Below are positions 56,301 through 64,000 of a stretch of 64,000 bases of DNA, piece after piece. The stretch is from Lingula anatina (taxonomy: Eukaryota; Brachiopoda; Lingulata; Lingulida; Lingulidae). Within the stretch, counting starts at the first letter, position 1. The number at the start of each line of letters is the position of its first letter. The stretch spans positions 1-64,000 of the forward strand of contig NW_019775984.1 in the NCBI RefSeq assembly GCF_001039355.2, read 5' to 3'. The notes under the pieces are model-generated. The model searched no databases, was not told where the DNA came from, and saw nothing but the letters and a program-made list of their open reading frames with translations. Made by a program: the position numbers and the translations under genes.

Positions 56301-59300
56301 TTTGGAAGACATTGTCATGGAGAAACGATGATGAGCCACCAGCAACTATGGCCGCCATATTGTTTGCATCTCTTGCAATATTGTAATATATGATGTTGTC
56401 AGTGGTGACGTCACTCGTGCTCCTATTGGCTGGTGTTGTCCACCACATCACATGTAAACCCGTGTTGTTGTAGATGTAGTTGTTTGTGACGGTTCCAGAC
56501 ACACCCTCCAGGTGGAGGACATCACTGTACCTATCTCCCTGTCCGTGCTGTATCACATTCCCATCTATACTGCACTGCTGTGTGTGTGGACCGTCCTCTA
56601 CTACTACAACCAGTATGCTCTCTTGCTGGGTTGTAAAGAGAATCTGGTTGCTCCAAATGTTCAACTTATTGTTTTGGAATACGCTGTGAGTTCTGGCGTG
56701 GATGCCACCCTGGTTCCCTTCCATGTAATTGTTTGCCAATGTAGCACTGGTGTCAGCGATATTAAGCCGAATAGCTGCTTTGGAATGTTCAGCTCGGTTG
56801 GAAGTCGAAAGTCCATTTCTGTGAAATATGTTTTTGTTGATGTTAATATCCCAATTACTCTGTCCAAATGTAGTTATGTTAACTCCTCCTAGACCATTGT
56901 TAAAGAAAGTGTTTTCCTCGATGACAAAGTTGCCGATAGACCCTAAAAGGCAAACCCAATAGTTTGGATTATAAAACATGTAAAATTAACACGTTTGCTT
57001 GTATTTTTACATACTGTAAATTTTAAACTTATTCCGTAAGAACACCAAGAAATCAATAGAGTATTTGTATGACTGTCAAGTACCACAATGGCATGTTACT
57101 AGTATGTGTATGTGAGAATGTACAATCTTACCTGCAGATGTGTCGTTGGAGATCTTGATACTGAAGACCATGCTTTGCAAACCATATGTGTCCCAGTACC
57201 TGACACTGCTATATAACCGGATGGTTACACTGGAACTGTTTATTGGGACATCTGACGGAAGTGAATCGTTTGTCTGGTCAGCATAAAGAAGTCGCCTTGA
57301 GTGAAGAGGAGACGATCCTTCAAATATTTCCAGTTGAAAATATTGCAGATTAAACTGTAAAATTTGGATTGTGATATTTTGTCCAAGTTCAGAACGTATT
57401 GCACGCGTACAATTAAAATAATTTCCTCCATGCTGTTTTCCATGAGAATAATAAACCAAAATTCTTTCTTTAACAATGAGCATTTTGGAATTTCTTTCGC
57501 AAATATTATCGATACCATAAACGTCACTTGGCCATCCCATATATTCTTGTTTGGCCTTAACATTGAGTGGTACACTTCTTGGGTAAGCCACAACAGCATT
57601 TATCCCAACGCCTCTGTTGTTAAGGAACTCGTTTCGTTTAATGATAATAGATTTCACAGCTGGTCCAATTAGTTCAATACCGTTCAACCTTGACTGGACC
57701 ACTCGTGAGTTCTGTATGATTATACTGGGGCTAAAAGACTGCACAGCTGCGCCGTATGTGTTCCCTTTGTAACCTGCATTAAAAACGTCTACAAAGAGCA
57801 ATTCCGAAGGGCTAGTGCTGATGTCATCTGAAGCAAACACCAATCCTTGCCAATAAGAGCAATTAGCTGTTTGGTATTGACAGCCAAAGGCAACCCTTTT
57901 TCTCTTTTCTCCCCTGGCAACTATCCGTCCCAGAACGAGGATCCCTTTGTCCGTCGCTGGCTTAATCCAAACACCAGGTTCAATGAAAACCTCAATACCG
58001 GGTAAAATAGTCCAATCTTCTTTTAGATAGAACGGAGAACCTGCTGCTTCTAATGTGATGGACTTGTTCAGCCAGCCGCAAAGGACGTTTCCTTGTGGAA
58101 GTCCCTCTGTGACGTCAGGAGTGTACACCATCTCGTTCGATCTTGACACAAATGGAAGTACTCGCACTTCCGGCAGATAAATGTCGTTGTGTGCGTCATA
58201 TATACGTTTTCTCACGCAACGGGTATTTTCACATCCAAACATGTTGGGTCTGGCTTCAATGGTGTCTGTCCATTTTGTAGAGCGAGTCTTGACGTGCAGC
58301 TCTGCCTCCAGGCCCGGGTTTTGAAGCGTGTTGTTTTGAACGCAGACATTTCCATAACCATCTAAAACTAGTGCAGCTGTCACTGGGGGCTGTGATGGCC
58401 GACGTTCGCTGTTGTGGGATGAATAAGTGTTGTTAGCAATGATATTCCCTACCAGTCCAATGTTTGGTGTTTTGCTTAGATCATAGGTTGTTTCCTCCAT
58501 GTTCATGACGATGATATTTCTGTAATGGTTACCTGATATATCATTGTTCACGAATTGTATTGTCTTTTCATATCCCCGGTATAAGGTCATTGACCCAGAG
58601 CTGTACTCATTGTCTGTGATGTTATTCCCTGATATTATCATATGTAGAGCACCACCACTGATGTCAAGTACACTCCCTCTGTTGTCAGTGATTTCGTTAT
58701 TCAAGAACTGGATGTCCACATCTTTGGGATTGTCATCCCTGACACTGTACTGTAACAATGTGTTCCTGGTATTTCTGATCTTACATCCATCAATGGTTAA
58801 CTGTTCTCGATTTCCACGGTCATTATCTATATAAATTACATAGTCATTGGAATCTAAGGTTGTATTTTTGATTGAGATGGCGAAAGATGGTAACAGTTCA
58901 TTCACCAGTGGAACATTAGACACTCTATATAACCTTACATCCATCGGTCTGTAGTTTCCTACTAAGACTGAGTCTTTTATATCAACGCCGACTTGTCCCA
59001 GATCTGGGAAGTCTGGATGTCTTCTGTCAGTCCGTATTCCATTGGTGTAGCCTTGGTATTGGCCATATACTGCTGTGGAGGAGCCGCTGATTATAACATT
59101 GTCCAATGTTAAACTTGGTTTGTTTGGTGGCAGCTCGTCTGAAAATTACAAATGTACTTTTTAAAATGATCACACCTAAGATTATATACCCTGAATATTA
59201 TTTCACCTCGTTTGCGTTCCTTAGCCATCCTTTCATCTTCTTTCGTTATATCAATCTATCATATCTGCCATTTTTGTGTTACTAGCCCAGGTAGTTAATA

Positions 59301-62300
59301 CAGAACATAACGAGCTCATGAATAGCACTTTAACCCCGAAACTGGTGCTTTTACGTCATCTTCAAAATGACCACACCTTATGTAGACAAATAACGCCTAT
59401 CAATATGGTTACATAATATCATTACAGCCGGTTTTATATTAAATTGTTATTGCTTGATTGCTGACTAACATGCTATATAACATTAATATTTATGAAATTC
59501 CACTTAATGTAGTTAATGGTTATCTCTTCGTCTATATAAATGTTGGGTTATTCCACATTCCCAGGCGATTTTATCAAAGCAAATATTTCTCATAAATCCA
59601 CGTTGTGAGCCATCTCGAAACAACGGCGCTCTATTATATAGTTATGCCTGCATACATGTATACAAAGTTGCAATCGCTAGTGGGGAATATCTGTACACTT
59701 CAAAAATTTATTCAACATCGGAAAACTAGTACGTCATTTTACTCTATCAAATGTGTCGTATGGAAAGAAACACGATGCTTTTATTACAGTACAGTTTCTG
59801 GACTGGAAATTGCAAATCAATGTATGATAGAGAAAACAATTTTTGACATAATTACCTCCGCCAAGGAGGTTATGTTTTCACCCCTGCTTGTCTTTCTGTT
59901 TGTTTGTTTGTCTGTCATCAACATAACTGAAAAAGGTATGGACCGATTTTGATGAAATTTTTAGGGTAGGTCAGAAATGGGTTAACTTAGAAGTGATTAG
60001 TTTTTGGTGGTGATCCGGATGAATAATCGATCAATAATCAATAATAATAATAATAATAAATTGCTGCCTTGGCGGAGGTCTGCGTTCTCGGAGTGCTTTT
60101 CTAGTTAATAAGTTAGACGATGCATTATTGCCAACTGTCATATTTGATTACAAGTTGACACCTACCAATTCATTGTGCTTACCTTTCACCGCCACTACTA
60201 CTGCATAAATATATACTCTGCACCCAGCACACCCGTTAACCCATGCCTTGAGGAACTGTAGACTGTTAGTAGAGGTGGTGAAAACAGAATCCGTCGAGTT
60301 TAGTCCCACTGTCCAGTTTTTCACTGTATCCGTCAAAAGCAGTTCGAAGTCACGATAATCACCGTAGATGATAAAAACCCGTAGTCTGAGGTCCGACCTG
60401 GTTGTAAAGGTACCACATTGTATACGCGTATTTCTGTATCGATAAAATGGGACCATATCGCCTTCATTGGCCAGATATGTTACACCGCAGTCTTCTTTAT
60501 AGGGAGTAAAGTACGCTGTCATTGACCTACTGGGTGACCCTGATTGAAACAATACAGCGTATGAGTTTATGTCTTCCATCCGTGAATCCCTCAGAGTTGC
60601 GCTCAGTGTGTATGTTTCAAAGGCATTGGTATCTATATCTGCCATAACCATGTTTGTCATATTTGCCTCTACCCCGTCCACGTATATTTGTCGAATGCCT
60701 CCCCCAGAGGTAAGAATGGCCACGTTGTCAATCATATGTCGGTTGAAATCCACCTGTAAAGAAGGACCTTTTCTGCGTGACCCGGAGTCAAAGTATCCAG
60801 CAAACTGCATCACCGCATGTTGTATAGAGCTGGGACGAGCCGTCAGACCTAATCGAATACCGGCCCACGTGGACTCTCGTGAATGCTTGGTGCACACAAC
60901 TCTAAAGAACATAGTGCACCTGTATCTTTGCATACCCGTACAGCAGTCAAATTCAAAGTCTGTTTCCGTCCCAGCGCAATTTAGTTTTAACCCCAGTTTA
61001 GCCGTATCAGAAATCGGGCTCATGTGCCTAAGAGAAGTATACCCAAGTCGCCTGCATTCTCCGTCCAGCCATGTTGTCAACATCGGCTCTCTCAATGAAG
61101 AATCATAACAAACTGGCAATATATCTCCGTTTTCTTCTCCGTAAAGTAGTCCATAAAACGATGTCAAGCCATATGATTGCGATGGCCCTCGAAGCAACGA
61201 AAATTTTCCAAAATCTGTTTTAGATGTGACAGTTTTCGTTGTAGCCACCTTTCCCTTGGCGGTAAAGATGCACTTCTTACTCTCTGTTCCACTGACATTA
61301 AGTCTTCCTCCAATGTACACTCCCACAGAATCTTCAAATTCTAAAACCACGCCTGGTTCTATGGTTAGTGTAGCGTTGACTGTCACGTTCAGGTCATGTG
61401 TCACCGTGTACGGTTTACCAGTGTCCTTAAGAGTAAGATCGGTGTTAATGCGGCCACCGAGTGTGTAGGGAGTTGGTGCGGGGTCCACTTCTATAGTCGC
61501 TGGGGACAAACTGGAGAGATCAGACGTGATATAGAACGGAATGTATATAAACTCCGTTCTCAGAGTGTAGCGTTTTGTATTATCCATAATCCCCGAGTAA
61601 ACATTTTGCGGGTTTGGTGTTCCCCAGTAATTTCGTGACACATCTAGTGTTCTAAGGACAGAATCCTCGTGCCATGTGGCCAGTTGATATTCGACTAATA
61701 GGTTTTCGAAAAAATTGTCAGTAAATGTGAAACTACTTGGAGCATTTATCAAGGCCGTGATAGAACCCACCTCATGTCTCTTGTTTTCCGTTCTCACATT
61801 GTTGTTTCTAAAGTTATTTCCAGTCATGTACAAACTGGAGGCAGAAACACAAAGAACGCATCGGGACACGTCATTATCGGATAATGTATTGTAAAGTATC
61901 TGGGTGTCCCTGGAAGTGTCTATTACAAAACCTGCCGTGCCATTTGTTTTAGAAACCAAATTCTCGTTCACTTGGACGGATCTGAGGCTGTATGTTCCAC
62001 ATCTATAACCAGGTCCCAACTCCAGGGCTGTTTCGCTTTGATTGTAAAAGACATTGCCGGACACTACGATGTCTGTTAGGGCACACTGTTTGGCTTGCGG
62101 TACTGATATACCAAATGAATTATCCATCAGGGTGTTGTTTTGAAAAATGAAGCTGACTTTATCTGATAATGTCCATACCGGGGTTATGCCAACAGACAAA
62201 GCATACTTAGAGGAATTAATGAATTCATTATTCTTCACGGTAACATTCCTCTGGATGTGCTTAAAGTACACATGGTTCATGTTATTCACAAAGGCGTTGT

Positions 62301-63775
62301 CCTGAAGCACAATAGTACCGGATCCCTTACCAACGTACAGACCTGTCTCTGAGGAATGTGCCACACGACTCCCTGATATGCGAATTGGTTGCAGTTGATT
62401 CTCGATAAAAATTCCATATCCGGATGTTGTAACTTCGACGTTATTCAATGATAAACCCCTGGAGTGGCCTGAATAAGCTGTAAAAATACATACGAGTTTA
62501 CGTATATTACTTTACGTTATAATAGCATAACTCTCAAACATTTTCATATTTAGCTGTATATGTTGACATTATGACAAACATGACTTACTTAGTCATTATG
62601 AACTGAAAGTGAAAATAAATTCGATATACTATGCGATATATGGATATGCGAAAAATTATTTTTCTCGCAAAATTAATATTTACTCACCGGCAACGGACTG
62701 TACTGAAAACATTCCTTGATATCGTTCGCTAGAGTCGATATTAAGTCTTGAAAATGACAGCAAGACTGAACCGCCACTTGTGTAGAGAGGGGAGGGCATG
62801 TTTAACTCGGCACCGTACATATACACTTTCTCCAGCCGCCGGGAGGACGAACTGTTTCCGTCAAATATATCCAGTATGTTACGATTTGTATACGAACGTG
62901 TCCTTATACATAGTACACGCAACGCCAAAATATATCCTGGGTTTTGACTTCGGAACACCTATATGATGTAACACGGCAAATTGAAATACATGTAATATGA
63001 AACAACGTCGTTAATGTAAGTAGTATAATTTACACATGTACTTAAATAATTCAACGCTTCCTAAATGATGATTTACGCAAAATGACAAGATGTATGGCCA
63101 GACACTTTTGTTTAAAGTTAATATTTTTGTACTCTTTTTTTACAATAGGCCACGCGTTGGACAAGCTAATTGTTACTTATGACATATTAGTGAGCTGTTA
63201 AGGTCCAATAAGTAACGAGTGGCCTACCTGAGAACAGGATGACCTTGATCCCAGATGAAGGTCAGTACTGTCAAAGCTGACAATGAGCTGTTCTCCATCA
63301 GGAACCGTTGTTTCCGGCAGTTGGCACATCTTATAGGAGGGCAGCGGGAATATTCTGTTGTAATATACACCTGCTTTATAGACAATAGAAATCTGGACAT
63401 TGTCCAGTGCCAGGTTACCACCAAAGCTTCTGAAGGAAACCCCGTTTCCCATGCTGTTCTCAATGCTACTATTGTTGATCGCTGCATGTCCAGTTATAGC
63501 TCTGAGTAGAACACCATTACCGATGACATTCGTGATGTTCAGGTAATCAAGCACAGGTGGGCTTCCACTAATCGATATGGCTGCCGTATCATTTGAGTGT
63601 GTCCCGATGTCAGGAAGACCGGCGAATTCGATGTCGACATATTGGAGAGCACTTGCTCCTAGTACGGAGGAGTTAGTCGCCAGCTCTATGCCAGACCAGT
63701 ACTTGGCTGTTTCGTTGGCATCCCCGCGATATCCAGAGTAACCTGAGCACTGCAGCCACACATCCTGACTGTGAA
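50174..63775 (-). CDS. Bark beetle/anakonda-like junction protein, 18 exons, both ends missing
   Basis: This is a large extracellular multidomain protein resembling Drosophila Bark/Anakonda, which organises tricellular junctions. Eighteen exons join in phase to 2679 codons without a stop: 63228-63775, 62688-62958, 60183-62477, 57132-59138, 56115-56942, 55511-55714, 55210-55304, 54941-55063, 54575-54683, 54160-54341, 53696-53899, 53239-53340, 52752-52926, 52208-52324, 51590-51787, 51156-51387, 50593-50758 and 50174-50356. Order: beta-helix repeats, CUB-like, beta-helix with SRCR-like, two more beta-helix blocks, chitin-binding-like, C-type lectin, EGF, PSI, then an unassigned region. The signal peptide lies beyond 63775. 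The transmembrane and cytoplasmic part was not found left of 50174, where the DIRS-type element lies. Confidence 0.75.
53696..54341 (-). CDS. Bark-like exons: two EGF repeats and a PSI domain
   Basis: Exon 54160-54341 has two EGF-like units (CPNGCTYNGRCGKDKRCHC and CGQYGTCVGPNQCRC). Exon 53696-53899 has a PSI-type domain (CRSCTEQPGCGWCDHKQRC). The order EGF then PSI resembles attractin-like proteins. Exon 53239-53340 adds six Cys in 34 residues. Confidence 0.8.
54575..55304 (-). CDS. Bark-like exons: C-type lectin domain
   Basis: Three exons (55210-55304, 54941-55063, 54575-54683) encode CPLGWLQNKMVCYLYVGG, then FTQARASCE, FGIWTETWD, and the closing CPLF....DDCFSLSPYICKR. This is the C-type lectin pattern of Cys and Trp. 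No clear EPN/QPD-WND calcium site is visible, so sugar binding is doubtful. Confidence 0.8.
55511..55714 (-). CDS. Bark-like exon: chitin-binding type-2-like domain
   Basis: A single 204-nt exon encodes CPVGQFIPDSRVCRRYYSC, then a CPNHLVWNPEIQEC stretch. The spacing C..F.P....C..YY.C......C...L.WN.....C matches peritrophin-A/ChtBD2 modules. An exon with equal phases at both ends (1-1) could have been inserted as a unit. Carbohydrate binding is possible but not shown. Confidence 0.7.
56115..56942 (-). CDS. Bark-like exon: third beta-helix block
   Basis: 828 nt encode further helix turns (GNFVIEENTFFNNG, LHLEGVSGTVTNNYIYNN) and the closing motif ASSNWWGLTEHAQIKQRL. It ends with phase 1 at SYQTG. 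Confidence 0.85.
57132..59138 (-). CDS. Bark-like large exon: second beta-helix block
   Basis: A 2007-nt exon with many N-glycosylated helix turns (NNEITDNRGSVLDISGG). It has a capping motif around ARPNMFGCENTRC, then the start of a new block (WTILPGIEVFIEPGVWI) and a CUB-like ending. Similar block starts (IEPGV) recur, pointing to internal repeats of one ancestral unit. Confidence 0.8.
59851..60105. mobile_element. Dispersed repeat with CCTCCGCCAAGGAGG palindrome (intronic)
   Basis: The sequence starts near attacctccgccaaggaggt and ends near cttggcggaggtctgcg and tgcttttctagtt, with an (AAT)n tract inside. The two ends form an inverted pair. I recall this sequence as a widespread repeat in fish and invertebrates but cannot name the family. 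It lies in a bark-like intron. Confidence 0.6.
60183..62477 (-). CDS. Bark-like large exon: beta-helix and SRCR-like domain
   Basis: This 2295-nt exon encodes right-handed beta-helix turns with the junction motifs VSRNYWGTPNPQ and LTIEPGVVLEFEDSVGVYIG. At about 60890-61130 lies a Cys-rich stretch with LPVCYDSSLREP, ECRRLGYTSL and LKLNCAGTETDF, which fits an SRCR-like domain; this combination is typical of Bark. It ends with a CUB-like module. Confidence 0.8.
62688..63775 (-). CDS. Bark-like exons: first beta-helix block and CUB-like domain
   Basis: Exon 63228-63775 has beta-helix (PbH1-like) turns such as LQYVDIEFAG and AAINNSSIENSMGNGVSFRS. Exon 62688-62958 has the end of a CUB-like domain (SVLLSFSRLN, YQGMFSVQSVA). 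The same CUB-type ending recurs later as VTIRLYSSVRYW..SMVFSIKI in exon 57132-59138, in line with repeated blocks. Confidence 0.7.
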
Positions 63776-64000
63776 CTGAAAAATTAAACAACATAATGGC
63801 ATGCATATTATTATCAACTTAGGGAAACGGTATGTGAATAGAACCCGATGTTATTATTCACAGTTTATTTTGTATACAATGGACTCATTTTACACTTGAA
63901 AGTTGCGTAGTAATAGGAGAACGACAATGACTAAACCATTGGAAGACCACAGAGGGACAGGCGGCATTGGTGGCAGCTATTTCAATTTGTGTTTTTACTC

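Noticed and set aside
56068-62966. Plus-strand open frames over the bark-like exons
   Set aside because: They lie entirely antisense to long phase-consistent coding exons and have no recognisable domains.
1-64000. tRNA, rRNA or other structured RNA genes
   Set aside because: I found no tRNA A/B-box pair with a cloverleaf and no rRNA-like stretch on either strand. This was a visual reading and a covariance-model scan could still find one.

Overview
The window is nuclear DNA of an invertebrate animal. Genes are intron-rich with GT-AG splice sites, intergenic DNA is AT-rich, and there are many class II transposon relics, a DIRS-type retrotransposon and microsatellites. A PRDM15-like gene, a bark beetle/anakonda-like gene and an RDH10/SDR16C-type dehydrogenase place it in Bilateria. 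A marine invertebrate such as a mollusc, brachiopod or ambulacrarian is my guess only. The sequence is a draft scaffold. Three of the single 'n' positions (14795, 46135, 49626) join contig ends that repeat each other, so several apparent duplications are assembly artefacts.

Layout. (1) 984-4343, + strand: the 3' half of an SDR16C-type short-chain dehydrogenase. Its last coding exon is present three times in tandem, each copy 94 nt and in the same phase, which suggests mutually exclusive alternative C-termini. (2) 6453-18873, - strand: a complete 12-exon PRDM15-like gene (about 1507 aa: zinc knuckle, PR/SET domain, 24 C2H2-type fingers). Five of its exons and part of a sixth appear twice because two allelic contigs overlap at the 'n' at 14795. 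(3) 20.9-44.4 kb, + strand: a cluster of an unrecognised multi-pass membrane protein family. It holds one intact gene (36673-38997), one nearly intact gene with a frameshift and a missing 5' end (23822-25956), one decayed copy (42778-44350) and two short relics (about 20.94 and 30.69 kb). Conserved non-coding flanks sit between them. The cluster is invaded by a Harbinger-like MITE, hAT-like MITEs, a TA-flanked inverted-repeat element, a Tc1 element that itself carries a THAP/YqaJ element, and a TIR element carrying a RecQ-like helicase fragment. (4) 44.6-49.96 kb, - strand: a DIRS-type tyrosine-recombinase retrotransposon (gag-like CCHC, RT-RNase H-methyltransferase-like, tyrosine recombinase) with an internal array of about 94 bp repeats. 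(5) 50174-63775, - strand: 18 phase-consistent exons (2679 codons) of a bark/anakonda-like junction protein with beta-helix repeats, CUB-like, SRCR-like, chitin-binding-like, C-type lectin, EGF and PSI modules. Its 5' end lies beyond the window and its 3' end is not found.

The most unusual items are the orphan membrane-protein cluster, the triplicated SDR terminal exon, the THAP + YqaJ transposon nested in Tc1, the RecQ-bearing TIR element, and the probable chitin-binding module in the bark-like protein. All functions are inferred from sequence patterns; no database search was possible.
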